DNA of 64,000 nt. It comes from Rhizomicrobium sp. (GTDB lineage Bacteria; Pseudomonadota; Alphaproteobacteria; Micropepsales; Micropepsaceae). Below the pieces are notes generated by a model, which saw nothing but the letters and a program-made list of their open reading frames with translations, was not told the DNA's origin and searched no databases. Every line of letters starts with the position of its first letter. The stretch's first letter is position 1. A program made the translations under genes and the position numbers. The DNA lies in contig JBBCGJ010000001.1 in NCBI GenBank assembly GCA_037200985.1, positions 1,836,756 to 1,900,755 of the forward strand, given 5' to 3'. Shown one piece after another: positions 37,803 to 46,205 of this stretch.

Positions 37803-38534
37803 ATGTTCGCGCCCTTCTTCACGCTCGACGGATGGATATCGCTTCTGACGCTCGCCGTGCTCGAGATCGTGCTCGGCATCGACAATGTGATCTTCCTGGC
37901 GCTGGTGGCGAACCGCGTGGCGCCGGAACGGCGCAAGCTGGCGCGGCAGATCGGGCTCGGCCTGGCGCTGATCCTGCGCGTCGCGTTCCTCTCGAGCATC
38001 GCATGGATCATCCATCTGTCCCAGCCGGTCCTGTGGATCTGGGGCGAGGGATTTTCGTGGCGCGACCTGGTGTTCATCGCCGGCGGGCTGTTCCTGCTGA
38101 CCAAGAGCACGCGGGAAATCCACGAGATGACCGAGGACTATGAGACGCACGCCCACAAGCCGGCCAGTTCGCTCGCCACGGCCGTCGTCCAGATCGCGCT
38201 GTTCGACATCGTGTTCTCGATCGATTCGGTCGTGACGGCGGTCGGGATGGCGGATCACCTGTCGGTGATGATCGCCGCCGTCGTGTTCGCGATGTTCGTG
38301 ATGCTGGTGGCGGCGGGCGCGGTCGGCGAATTCGTCGAGCGGCATCCGACGGTCAAGATGCTGGCGCTGAGCTTCCTGCTCCTGATCGGCACGGCGCTGA
38401 TCGCCGACGCGCTGCATTTCCACATTCCGCGCGGCTATCTCTACTTCGCGGTTGCGTTCTCCGGCCTGGTCGAGGCGCTCAACCAGTTCGTGGCGCACCG
38501 GCGGGGACGGCGGAAGAAGGAAAAGACGCGCTGA
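37803..38534 (+). CDS. TerC-family membrane protein (YgdQ-like)
   Basis: A 243-residue protein with about seven helices and the paired TerC signatures LEIVLGIDNVIFLALVANRV near the N-terminus and LFDIVFSIDSVVTAVGMAD in the middle, whose Asp residues sit in the membrane. TerC proteins are implicated in metal export at the membrane during protein secretion and in manganese homeostasis. The stop overlaps the next ATG (ATGA). Confidence 0.9.
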   Translation: MFAPFFTLDGWISLLTLAVLEIVLGIDNVIFLALVANRVAPERRKLARQIGLGLALILRVAFLSSIAWIIHLSQPVLWIWGEGFSWRDLVFIAGGLFLLTKSTREIHEMTEDYETHAHKPASSLATAVVQIALFDIVFSIDSVVTAVGMADHLSVMIAAVVFAMFVMLVAAGAVGEFVERHPTVKMLALSFLLLIGTALIADALHFHIPRGYLYFAVAFSGLVEALNQFVAHRRGRRKKEKTR

Positions 38535-39418
38535 TGGACCGACGCTGGGCGCGGAGCACCGTGAACGGCGGCCGGCGCTTCGGCGAGGGACACGACACCG
38601 TCTATCCGCTGCTCGCGCGGCTCGAGCCCGGTTTGATGATCGACGCGGGCGCCGCGATCGGCTTGAAGACCGCCAAAATGCTCAAGCACAGCCCCGGCTC
38701 GCATGTGATCGCCTATGAGCCCTTTCCGGGCAACCTGCCCTATCTCAACCGCTATGCCGAGCGGGAGCCGCGCGTCACGGTGCGGCCCGCGGCGCTCGCC
38801 GATCGCAAGGGACGCGAGACGCTGAACGTGGCCAGCGTCGTCTCGCCCGACGAGGCGAGGGCCGCAAAGCGTCTGCCGGGCTTCTCGGCGCTCGGGCATC
38901 TGGGCCGGTGGCGCCGCAAGCTGAGGGTCGAGGTCGACGTGGTCACGATCGACGACGAGGTCGCCGAACATGTCCGCTTCGTCAAGATCGACGTGCAGGG
39001 CGGCGAATTGCGGGTTCTGAAGGGCGCGGCGCGGACGATGGAGCGTTTCGGAATCGACCTCATCTTCGTCGAATTCACGGGCTCGCTTCGGGTGCTGCGC
39101 TTTCTCGAAGCCCGGGGCTACGTCATCTTCGACAATCTGAACCTGGCCTGGCCGACGCGGCGCTATTACCGCAACTGGTTCCGCTCCGCGCCGACCGAGA
39201 TGCCGCGCTGGGACGGCCTCCGGCCGATCCGCAACACGATGGGAGGACGGTCCGCCGTCGTCTGGCTATCCCCGCCGTTCCGCGGCTTTCGCGCCTATTG
39301 CGCGTGGTTCTTGCTCACCTATGTCTTCCTCAGCGGAGTGCAGACGGACCTGCTCTGCGTGCATCGCAGCTATCTGGACCGCTTCTTCGACTCGATCGCC
39401 GACCCGCCGCCGGCCTAG
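38534..39418 (+). CDS. FkbM-family methyltransferase
   Basis: A 294-residue protein. The FkbM domain runs about residues 30-210: MIDAGAAIGLKTAKM, VIAYEPFPGNLPYLNRYAE, VEVDVVTIDDEVAEHVRFVKIDVQGGELRVLKGA. It O-methylates small molecules or sugars with SAM. The C-terminal 80 residues contain a hydrophobic segment (YCAWFLLTYVFL) that may associate with the membrane. Coupled to the TerC gene by a four-base overlap. Confidence 0.87.
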   Translation: MDRRWARSTVNGGRRFGEGHDTVYPLLARLEPGLMIDAGAAIGLKTAKMLKHSPGSHVIAYEPFPGNLPYLNRYAEREPRVTVRPAALADRKGRETLNVASVVSPDEARAAKRLPGFSALGHLGRWRRKLRVEVDVVTIDDEVAEHVRFVKIDVQGGELRVLKGAARTMERFGIDLIFVEFTGSLRVLRFLEARGYVIFDNLNLAWPTRRYYRNWFRSAPTEMPRWDGLRPIRNTMGGRSAVVWLSPPFRGFRAYCAWFLLTYVFLSGVQTDLLCVHRSYLDRFFDSIADPPPA

Positions 39419-39428
39419 TCCGGCGCCA

Positions 39429-40100
39429 TCAGGCGGCGGCGCGGAAGCGCATGACGAGCGGCGTTTCTTCGTCGATCAGCGTCCGGAAGGACGGCCGCGC
39501 ATGGAGCCGCGCGACATAGGCGGCGAGGCCGGGCCAGCGCGCCGGATCGACGCTCTCGCCGCTGTGGACGAAGTTGACGAACTGCGTGCCGACCGAGATG
39601 TCGGCGATCGAGAACGTCTCGCCGACGAGATAGTCCTTGTCCGCAACCTCGACCTCCAGGTGATCGAACAGCGGCGGCAGCTTCTCGGTCAGGGATTTCT
39701 GGCAGGCCGCCTCGTCGGTCTGGCCGCGCATCATGCGCTTGACGATGCGCTCGAAGAACAGGCCCGGCCCGACGGCGGCCGCCATCGCGGAATCGGCATA
39801 TTCTTCGTACCACAGTGCCCTTGCGCGCTCGAACGGATCGGCGGGATAGAGCGCGGGCGCGGGATATTTGTGCTCGAGATAGTCGCAGATGATCGAGGAA
39901 TCGGGGAGCGTGTTGGGCTCGGGACGGTCGGTATCGCGCAGCACGGGGATGCGCTTCAAGGGCGAGATGGCGAGGAAATGCGGCGGCGGATTGAACGGGC
40001 TGATCTGCTCGAGCTGGTAGTCGACGCCCTTCTCCGCGAGCACGACGCGCACCTTGCGCACGAAGGGCGATACCGCGCCGCCATAGACGATGAGGGCCAT
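39429..40100 (-). CDS. Glutathione S-transferase family protein
   Basis: A 223-residue cytosolic GST. The N-terminal thioredoxin-like part starts LIVYGGAVSPFVRKVRVVLAEKGVDYQ, with KRIPVLRDT and the cis-Pro region followed by PDSSIICDYLEHKYP (glutathione-binding). The C-terminal helical domain contains FSIADISVGTQFVNF. It could detoxify electrophiles; the glutathione supply is encoded at 1183-2547. It is convergent with the FkbM gene. Confidence 0.9.
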   Translation of the reverse strand: MALIVYGGAVSPFVRKVRVVLAEKGVDYQLEQISPFNPPPHFLAISPLKRIPVLRDTDRPEPNTLPDSSIICDYLEHKYPAPALYPADPFERARALWYEEYADSAMAAAVGPGLFFERIVKRMMRGQTDEAACQKSLTEKLPPLFDHLEVEVADKDYLVGETFSIADISVGTQFVNFVHSGESVDPARWPGLAAYVARLHARPSFRTLIDEETPLVMRFRAAA

Positions 40101-40123
40101 GCTTTCCTCCCGAATGTTTTTCC

Positions 40124-40149
40124 AACCTCTCCCGTAAACGGGAGAGGTT
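40124..40149 (-). terminator. Hairpin terminator after the sulfatase gene
   Basis: AACCTCTCCCG / CGGGAGAGGTT forms an 11-bp stem with a four-base loop, seven bases after the sulfatase stop (40156) in the minus direction, followed by a T-poor run. The same stem sequence recurs at 43551-43577. Confidence 0.6.
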
Positions 40150-40155
40150 ATCCAA

Positions 40156-41739
40156 TCACGCCGGCGCCATCACTTCCAGCCTCGGCGAATGCTCTTCCGG
40201 CAGGTTGTCGAGGAGATCGGCGATCAGGTCGCTCTTCACGCCCTTCCAGGCCGGGTCGTTCCATAGATTCACGAATTGATGCGGATCGTTCTTGAGGTCG
40301 TAGAGCTCGCCTTCCGTACCGTCATATTCGATGTGAGTCTTGAAGCCGTTATAGGCGGGGAAATGCGTCTCCAGCCCGTTCGGCCGCCCGACCGTCGATT
40401 TCTCGTAGCGCGTCAGCATCACGCCGTCGCGGTAGATCGAGCGGAAATGCATGCCGTAGCCGGGAAACTGGCTGTCCCATTCGCAGAAGGCGCGCCGGCG
40501 CGTGCCGTCGTCGGTCGCGGGCAGCGCCGTGCCCTGCATCCAGTCCGGCCGTTCGATGCCGGCGATGGCGCAGGCGGTGGCGGCGATGTCGACCTGCTCG
40601 ACCGGCTGGGTGACGGTCGCGGGCGCGATCTTCGCCGAGGGCGCCGGGCGCCAGATGAACGGCAGCCGCATCAGCGCGTCGACATGGAACGGGCCCTTGT
40701 ACATCAGGCCGAAATCGCCCTGCATCTCGCCGTGGTCGGTGGTGAAGATCACGTCGGTGTCCTGGTCCCAGCCCCTGGCCGCGATCTTCGCCATGACCTG
40801 GCCGACCGCTTCGTCGATCAGCTCGTTCATCACATGGACCTTGGCGTTGATCTCGCGGATGTTGTCCGGCGTGAGCTGCTGGGGGCGGAAATTCTGCGGC
40901 CCGCCCTCGGCGTTGACGAAGCTGCCGTCGTAATAGGCCAGCCAATGCGCCGGCTTCATCGCCAGCACTTTGCGGATCTCCTCCGGCGAGCCGGGATAGC
41001 CGTCGGGCAGCGGCAGATCGCGCCAGTCGCAGCGGCGGTTCTCGTCGGCCGGCGGGCCCCAGGGGTGATGCGGATCGGGGAAGCTCAGCCACAGCATCCA
41101 GTCGTCGTCGGCGTCCAGCGTATCGAGCCAGCCGAGCGCGAGGTCGCGCAGCCAGTCGGTGTGATAGAGGCCGCGCGGGATGTGATGGTTGGTGGTCTCG
41201 GGCGCGCCGGTGTCGCCGCCCGGCGTGGCGTTGAGCAAAGGCGGCCAATTGTCGAACGCCGCCTTGTCCTTCTCGCGCAGCCAGCGGCCGTAATGGCCGA
41301 CGGGACGGCCGGCGAAGCTCGCGATGTGCATGGCGTGGACGGCGTAGTCGAAGCCGCGCCAGGGACCGAGATTGCCCTCGCGCTGGCGGATGTTCTCGCG
41401 GAATTTGAACTGCGGGTCGAAGCCGGGCTCGAAATGCGCCTTGCCGATCAGTGCCGTCTTGTAGCCGGCCTTGTCCTTCAGATATTGCGCGAAGCTCGGC
41501 GCGTCTTCGGGCAGCGGCACGCCGTTGGAGAACACGCCATGGGTGCGGACATACTGCCCGGTCAGCATCGAGGAGCGCGCCGGCATGCAGACGGTGTTCT
41601 GGTTGTAGGCGCGCGCATAGTTGATGCCGCTCGCGGCCAGCGCGTCGATGTTCGGCGTGCGGCAGAATCTGTTGCCGTTGCAGCCGAGCGAATCCCAGCG
41701 CTGCTGATCGGTGGTGATGAAGAGAAGCTTGCGGCCCAT
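40156..41739 (-). CDS. Sulfatase-family hydrolase
   Basis: A 527-residue alkaline-phosphatase-superfamily enzyme that hydrolyses sulfate (or phosphonate) esters. The N-terminus binds calcium with FITTDQQRWDSLGCNGN. The formylglycine signature is CMPARSSMLTG, with C51 to be oxidised by an activating enzyme. Further metal residues are in PHHPWGPP and TTDHGEMQGDFG. No signal peptide is seen, so cytoplasmic placement is likely. The substrate is unknown. Confidence 0.9.
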   Translation of the reverse strand: MGRKLLFITTDQQRWDSLGCNGNRFCRTPNIDALAASGINYARAYNQNTVCMPARSSMLTGQYVRTHGVFSNGVPLPEDAPSFAQYLKDKAGYKTALIGKAHFEPGFDPQFKFRENIRQREGNLGPWRGFDYAVHAMHIASFAGRPVGHYGRWLREKDKAAFDNWPPLLNATPGGDTGAPETTNHHIPRGLYHTDWLRDLALGWLDTLDADDDWMLWLSFPDPHHPWGPPADENRRCDWRDLPLPDGYPGSPEEIRKVLAMKPAHWLAYYDGSFVNAEGGPQNFRPQQLTPDNIREINAKVHVMNELIDEAVGQVMAKIAARGWDQDTDVIFTTDHGEMQGDFGLMYKGPFHVDALMRLPFIWRPAPSAKIAPATVTQPVEQVDIAATACAIAGIERPDWMQGTALPATDDGTRRRAFCEWDSQFPGYGMHFRSIYRDGVMLTRYEKSTVGRPNGLETHFPAYNGFKTHIEYDGTEGELYDLKNDPHQFVNLWNDPAWKGVKSDLIADLLDNLPEEHSPRLEVMAPA

Positions 41740-41825
41740 ATGTGTCAGCCTTTAGCATGGAATGCGAACTTGTATTCCGGTTTCAACTTAGGCAGTGTCG
41801 CCGCCGCCGTCAATGAGGGGTTCGC

Positions 41826-42476
41826 GTGACGCTGTCCATCGACGTCTTCTGGTCGTTCCGCAGTCCCTATTCCTATCTGGCGACGCCGCGCCTGTGCGAG
41901 ATGGCAGCGGAATACGACCTGACCGTCAACGTCCGGCCGGTCTATCCGCTGGCGGTGCGCTCGGGCGAATTCTTCTCGCAGGTCAATCCGCTATGGGTGC
42001 CGTATCTGATGCGCGACACGATGCGGATCGCGCAAATGCTCGGCCTGCCCTATCAGTGGCCGAGGCCCGATCCGGTCGTGGTCGATTTCCAGACGCGCGC
42101 CGCGACGCCGGACCAGCCTTATATCCATCGCCTGACGCGGCTGGGATGCGCCGCCGCCGAGATCGGGCGCGGCCTGCCCTTCCTGAAAGAGGTCAGCCAC
42201 ACGATCTGGTCCGGGCAGCACAACGGCTGGAACGAAGGCACACATCTCGCCGAGGCGGCGGCGCGGGCGGGCTGCGATCTCGCGACGCTCGATGCGAAGA
42301 TCGAAGCCGATCCGGACAAGTACGAGGCCGTCATCGTCGCCAACCAGGATGCGCACAAGGCGGCCGGCCATTGGGGCGTGCCGACCATGGCGTTCGAGGG
42401 CGAGCCCTTCTTCGGGCAGGACCGGCTCGACGTCCTGCTGTGGCGGCTGAAACAGAAGGGACTCCGGAAACGATGA
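41826..42476 (+). CDS. Thioredoxin-fold DsbA/HCCA-isomerase-like protein
   Basis: A 216-residue protein from GTG 41826. It belongs to the DsbA/kappa-GST group: IDVFWSFRSPYSYLATPRL carries a serine-rich SPYSY in place of a CxxC, as in 2-hydroxychromene-2-carboxylate isomerases, so no dithiol chemistry is expected. The VPTMAFEGEPFFGQDRLD region has the cis-Pro loop. Its substrate may be an aromatic catabolite. The stop overlaps the next ATG. Confidence 0.82.
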   Translation: MTLSIDVFWSFRSPYSYLATPRLCEMAAEYDLTVNVRPVYPLAVRSGEFFSQVNPLWVPYLMRDTMRIAQMLGLPYQWPRPDPVVVDFQTRAATPDQPYIHRLTRLGCAAAEIGRGLPFLKEVSHTIWSGQHNGWNEGTHLAEAAARAGCDLATLDAKIEADPDKYEAVIVANQDAHKAAGHWGVPTMAFEGEPFFGQDRLDVLLWRLKQKGLRKR

Positions 42477-43552
42477 GACGCATCCTGATCGGTGTCGTCG
42501 CCGCGATCGTGGTGATCGCCGCAGGCGGCGCGCTGGCCCTGCGCTCGACGGCCGTCGATGTGTGGCTGTTCCGGCATTTCGTGCGCGCGGCGGTCAGCGG
42601 CGGCGATGCGAAGCTGGCGCAGGACGGCGCGCTATCGGTGCTGCTGGTCGGGACCGGCACGCCGCTGCCCGACGTCAGCCGCGCCGGGCCGAGCACGATG
42701 ATCGCGGCGGGATCGCATCTCTATCTGGTCGATGCCGGAGTCGATGCGGCGCGCAACCTGCAGCTCTGGAAAGTGCCGCTCGACCGGATCGACGGCGTGC
42801 TGATCACCCATCTGCATTCCGACCATATCGGCGGGCTGGCCGAGATAAGGCTGCAAACCTGGGTCGCGGGGCGCAAGGGACCGCTGAAGGTCTATGGCCC
42901 GCCGGGGATCGAGCGCGTGGTGGCGGGCTTCAACGAGGCCTATGCGCTCGACGACGGCTACCGCACCAAGCATCACGGCGCGGCGATGCTGCCGCCCGAG
43001 GCGGCTTTGCTGGTCGCCGTGCCGGTGATCATTCCGCCGGACGCCAAGACCGCGCCGGTGTTCGACGCGCTGGGGCTTAAGGTGACGGCGATCCGCGTGA
43101 AGCACGAGCCGGCCAATCCGGCCTATGGCTACCGCTTCGATTTCGGCGGGCGCAGCGTGACGGTGAGCGGCGACACGATCTATGACGAGGACCTGGCGCG
43201 CGCGGCGCACGACACCGACGTGCTGGTGCATGAGGGGCTGGCGCCGGAGCTGGTCGGGATCATGGAGAGCGAGATGCTGGCCGCGGGGCGGCCGCGCCCG
43301 GCGAAGATCATGCACGACATCCCAGGCTATCATACCGCGCCGGTCGACGCGGCGAGGATCGCCAACCTGGCGCATGCCAAGCTGCTGCTGTTCACCCATC
43401 TTCTGCCGATCCTGCCCAACGCGATCGCGGTGCGGGCGTTTTTGAAGGGCGTTAGCGACGTGCGGCCGGACGGCGTGACGGTGGGGCATGACGGGTTGAT
43501 CGTGCGGCTGCCCGGACATTCGACGGATATCGATGTGGGGGATATGAATTAA
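42473..43552 (+). CDS. Metallo-beta-lactamase-fold hydrolase, membrane anchored
   Basis: A 359-residue protein. An N-terminal hydrophobic helix (ILIGVVAAIVVIAAGG) suggests an exported, membrane-tethered enzyme. The metal-binding THLHSDHIGG (112-121) is complete, and SGDTIYDEDLA and LFTHLLP supply later ligands. It resembles the tRNase Z-like/YcbL hydrolase branch; the actual substrate is not known. Coupled to the upstream gene (ATGA). Confidence 0.87.
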   Translation: MRRILIGVVAAIVVIAAGGALALRSTAVDVWLFRHFVRAAVSGGDAKLAQDGALSVLLVGTGTPLPDVSRAGPSTMIAAGSHLYLVDAGVDAARNLQLWKVPLDRIDGVLITHLHSDHIGGLAEIRLQTWVAGRKGPLKVYGPPGIERVVAGFNEAYALDDGYRTKHHGAAMLPPEAALLVAVPVIIPPDAKTAPVFDALGLKVTAIRVKHEPANPAYGYRFDFGGRSVTVSGDTIYDEDLARAAHDTDVLVHEGLAPELVGIMESEMLAAGRPRPAKIMHDIPGYHTAPVDAARIANLAHAKLLLFTHLLPILPNAIAVRAFLKGVSDVRPDGVTVGHDGLIVRLPGHSTDIDVGDMN

Positions 43553-43577
43553 CCTCTCCCGCAAAGCGGGAGAGGTT
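43551..43577. terminator. Shared bidirectional terminator
   Basis: AACCTCTCCCGC, loop AAA, GCGGGAGAGGTT gives a 12-bp perfect stem followed by ATTTTC on the plus strand. It overlaps the MBL stop codon (43550-43552) and the tadA stop (43576-43578), so it can end both convergent transcripts. The stem resembles that at 40124-40149. Confidence 0.75.
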
Positions 43578-44028
43578 ATTTTCTCCGTGTACGGAAGAAA
43601 TCCTTCAACACCGCCCCCGCTGCCTCGGCGTCGCCGGCTCTCGCCACAAGCGGGCGGTGGTGGCAGGTGGGTTGCTCGAAGAAGCGCGGCCCGTGCAGGA
43701 CCGCCCCGCCCTTGGGGTCCTCCGCCGCGAAGACCAGCCGCGCCACGCGGGCGAGGCTGATCGCGCCGGCGCACATCGCGCAGGGCTCCAGCGACACGTA
43801 AAGCGCGGTGCCCAGCAGCCGCTCATTGCCCAGCGCCGCGGCGCCGGCGCGCAGGGCCAGGATCTCGGCATGGGCGGTCGGATCGCGGTTCTCCACGATG
43901 CGGTTGCCGTCTTTTGCCAGCAGTCTGCCCTCCGCCGACAGCAGGACGGCGCCGACCGGCACCTCGCCGCGGGCGGCGGCGGCTTGGGCTTCCGCTATCG
44001 CGAGTGCTATGGCTTCGTCATCAGTCAC
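43576..44028 (-). CDS. tadA: tRNA-specific adenosine deaminase
   Basis: A 150-residue zinc deaminase from GTG 44028 that converts A34 to inosine in tRNA-Arg. The catalytic TAHAEILAL (H53, E55) and PCAMCAGA (C83, C86) zinc motifs are intact, and the length matches. The start region overlaps the rluB start on the opposite strand, so both genes share a very short promoter zone. An earlier start at 44298 would run antisense into rluB and is unlikely. Confidence 0.92.
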   Translation of the reverse strand: MTDDEAIALAIAEAQAAAARGEVPVGAVLLSAEGRLLAKDGNRIVENRDPTAHAEILALRAGAAALGNERLLGTALYVSLEPCAMCAGAISLARVARLVFAAEDPKGGAVLHGPRFFEQPTCHHRPLVARAGDAEAAGAVLKDFFRTRRK

Positions 44029-44848
44029 GGCGGATGTTAAATTGGCAAAACCGAGCAAAGGCAAGTGGACGCCCTCGACCGATGCCGAGCCGGTCGAGCG
44101 GTTCGCGGAGGAGACGGGCAAGACCGGAGAGCGCATCGCCAAGGCGATCGCGCGGGCCGGCATCTGCTCGCGCCGCGACGCCGAGAAGATGATCGCGGAA
44201 GGCCGCGTGGCGGTGGACGGCGAGACGCTGACCTCTCCGGCGCTGAACGTGACCGAGCTCAACGTCATCACGGTGGACGGCAAGCCGATCGCGGCCAAGG
44301 AGCAGACGCGGCTGTGGCGCTATCACAAGCCGTCGGGCCTCGTCACCACGCACAAGGACCCGCATGGGCGGCCGACCGTGTTCATGAGCCTGCCCAAGCA
44401 ATTGCCGCGCGTCGTCTCGGTCGGGCGGCTCGATTTCAACTCCGAGGGGCTCCTGCTGCTGACCAATGACGGCGACATGGCGCGGCGGCTGGAACTGCCG
44501 GCGAGCGGCTGGACGCGGACCTATCGCGCGCGGCTGTTCGGCAAGGTGACCCAGGCCGATCTCGAAAAGCTCGCGACCGGCATCACGATCGACGGCGTGA
44601 AATACGGGCCGGTGGTCGCCGATCTCGAACGCTCCAAGGGGATGTATTCCTGGGCGAGCGTGCAGCTCAAAGAAGGCAAGAACCGCGAAGTGAAGCGGCT
44701 GATGGAACGGCTGGGCCTCAAAGTGGCGCGGCTGATCCGGGTGCAGTACGGCCCGTTCCATCTCGGCCATCTCGCCGAGGGCGCGGTCGAGGAAGTGCCG
44801 GCGAAGCTGTGGCGCGAGCATCTCGGCATCGGCCGCAAGAAGCGCTGA
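44009..44848 (+). CDS. rluB: 23S rRNA pseudouridine synthase (RluB-type)
   Basis: About 279 residues from ATG 44009 (TTG 44042 is an alternative that would avoid overlap with tadA). The N-terminal S4 domain (RIAKAIARAGICSRRDAEKMI) precedes the RsuA/RluB-type catalytic domain, with VGRLDFNSEGLLLLTNDGDMARRL holding the catalytic Asp, and NREVKRLMERLGLKV. It isomerises uridine in the large ribosomal RNA. Confidence 0.93.
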   Translation: MASSSVTADVKLAKPSKGKWTPSTDAEPVERFAEETGKTGERIAKAIARAGICSRRDAEKMIAEGRVAVDGETLTSPALNVTELNVITVDGKPIAAKEQTRLWRYHKPSGLVTTHKDPHGRPTVFMSLPKQLPRVVSVGRLDFNSEGLLLLTNDGDMARRLELPASGWTRTYRARLFGKVTQADLEKLATGITIDGVKYGPVVADLERSKGMYSWASVQLKEGKNREVKRLMERLGLKVARLIRVQYGPFHLGHLAEGAVEEVPAKLWREHLGIGRKKR

Positions 44849-44882
44849 GCCGCGTCCGATAGCGTACGGCGAAACGCCGCGC

Positions 44883-44908
44883 GGAACCGAAGCGCGCCGC
44901 CTCGCGTT
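44883..44908 (+). promoter_or_regulatory. EcfG-type general stress promoter
   Basis: GGAAC (44883-44887) and CGTT (44905-44908) are separated by 17 bases, matching the alphaproteobacterial EcfG (sigma-ecfG) promoter GGAAC-N16/17-CGTT. The CGTT lies 31 nt before the hemerythrin start. The predicted transcript would thus belong to the PhyR-EcfG stress regulon. Confidence 0.72.
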
Positions 44909-44939
44909 GGCCTGTGGCAACCCCACGAGGAATTCGATC

Positions 44940-45467
44940 ATGGCCATTCTGGACGTCTTTTCGTCTTCCGACGCCAAACGCGCGAAGCGCGCCAACGGCG
45001 CGCGCGCCGAAGCCGACGAGGCGGACATCCTCGATACGCTCAAGCAGGAGCATGACGAGGTCAAGGAACTGCTCGGCAAGCTGGTCGACACCGAGAAGGC
45101 GGCGGAGCGCACCTCGCTGGTCAAGCAGATCAAGGCGGCGCTGATCCCGCATGTCCGTGCCGAGGAGAAGGTCGTCTATGACGCGATCATCGCGCAGCGC
45201 GACAAGGACGCGAAGGTCGACGGCAACGAAGGCTATATCGAGCACAAGCACGCAGACATCGCGCTCAAGCGGCTGGACACGATCCGGCCGGCCTCGTCGC
45301 CGGAATTCACCGCCGCGGCGAAGGTGCTCAAGGAACTGGTCGAGCATCACATCAAGGACGAGGAGAGCAATGTCTGGCGCGACGTGCGCAAGACATTCGA
45401 CGGCGACCAGCGCATCGAGATGAACCGCAAATACGAGGCGACCAAGCAGAAGGTGAAGGTCGCCTGA
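44940..45467 (+). CDS. Hemerythrin/HHE-domain protein
   Basis: A 175-residue helical protein from ATG 44940 behind GAGGA. The iron-binding HHE pattern includes TLKQEHDEVKELLGKLVD, LIPHVRAEEKVVYDAI, IEHKHADIALKRLD and LVEHHIKDEESNVW. HHE proteins bind a di-iron centre and respond to oxygen or oxidative stress. Its promoter is EcfG-like, so a role in general stress is likely. The flanking rluB and lipoprotein genes are unrelated. Confidence 0.9.
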   Translation: MAILDVFSSSDAKRAKRANGARAEADEADILDTLKQEHDEVKELLGKLVDTEKAAERTSLVKQIKAALIPHVRAEEKVVYDAIIAQRDKDAKVDGNEGYIEHKHADIALKRLDTIRPASSPEFTAAAKVLKELVEHHIKDEESNVWRDVRKTFDGDQRIEMNRKYEATKQKVKVA

Positions 45468-45520
45468 AACAGCCGCCGCCCGCGCCGGACGGCGCGGGCG
45501 GCGTTTCGTCCCGCGCCGCG

Positions 45521-45997
45521 TCAGCTCGACGGCTTGGCCGGAGCGGCGGCGCCGGCCGGGCTGGCGACCGTGGTGGGCGGCGGCGCGTCGGCCGCGGGCG
45601 CCGCGACCACCGCGTCGGCCGGATCCAGCGTGACATCGACCTTTTCGGGATAATTGTAGTTCGCACCGGTCGCGGCATCGACGCCGATACCGATGATGCC
45701 GCCGGCTAGGACATTGCCGACCGTCGCGCCGTTGAAATGCGACGCCACGACGGTGTGAGCATCCTTGAAGCCGTCGAGCTTGCAGGTGACGTCCAGGTCG
45801 TTCTTCGTCTTGTGGACGATGGCGTTGCCCGGCGTGGTGACGTAGTAGGTGCCTTCCGAACTCGTCAGGACGCATTTGGCACCGTCCTTCGGTATCGTCG
45901 CGACCGCGACCGATTGCGTCGTGCCCTCGACGATCGAGGCGCAGCCGGACACGGCAACGCCCAACGCGGCGAATGCCGCGACAGTTGTCAATTTCAT
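45521..45997 (-). CDS. Conserved hypothetical lipoprotein
   Basis: A 158-residue exported lipoprotein: signal ending VSGCAS (Cys near residue 19), then a beta-rich domain (EGTTQSVAVATIPKDGAKCVLTSSEGTYYVTTPGNAIV and LDVTCKLDGF) and a Gly-rich stretch VLAGGIIGIGVDAATGA that could insert in a membrane. The C-terminus is Ala/Pro-rich. I do not know a named function. It is convergent with the hemerythrin gene. Confidence 0.72.
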   Translation of the reverse strand: MKLTTVAAFAALGVAVSGCASIVEGTTQSVAVATIPKDGAKCVLTSSEGTYYVTTPGNAIVHKTKNDLDVTCKLDGFKDAHTVVASHFNGATVGNVLAGGIIGIGVDAATGANYNYPEKVDVTLDPADAVVAAPAADAPPPTTVASPAGAAAPAKPSS

Positions 45998-46146
45998 GAA
46001 TTTCCCCTTCGCCTAGTAACGGGAAATCTAACACGCGCCCGTCATCTTGTCTTCGCCCTCCGCGATTTGGTAAATACAGGCTTCGCTGCACTGCACACGC
46101 GGCCGCCGCGCGTTGATCCCGATCAATCTCTCCCACTGCTATTTTG

Positions 46147-46163
46147 ACTGACAATATGTCAGT
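46147..46163. promoter_or_regulatory. 17-bp operator-like palindrome before the monooxygenase gene
   Basis: ACTGACAATATGTCAGT is an inverted repeat of seven-base arms around ATA. A TTGACT at 46144-46149 partly overlaps it and could be a -35 box. TetR-family repressors often bind such sites upstream of monooxygenase genes, but no regulator gene is next to it. Confidence 0.55.
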
Positions 46164-46205
46164 GAAATGCGCTAGGGTTCTGGCGACAAACAGGGAGACG
46201 GGATC

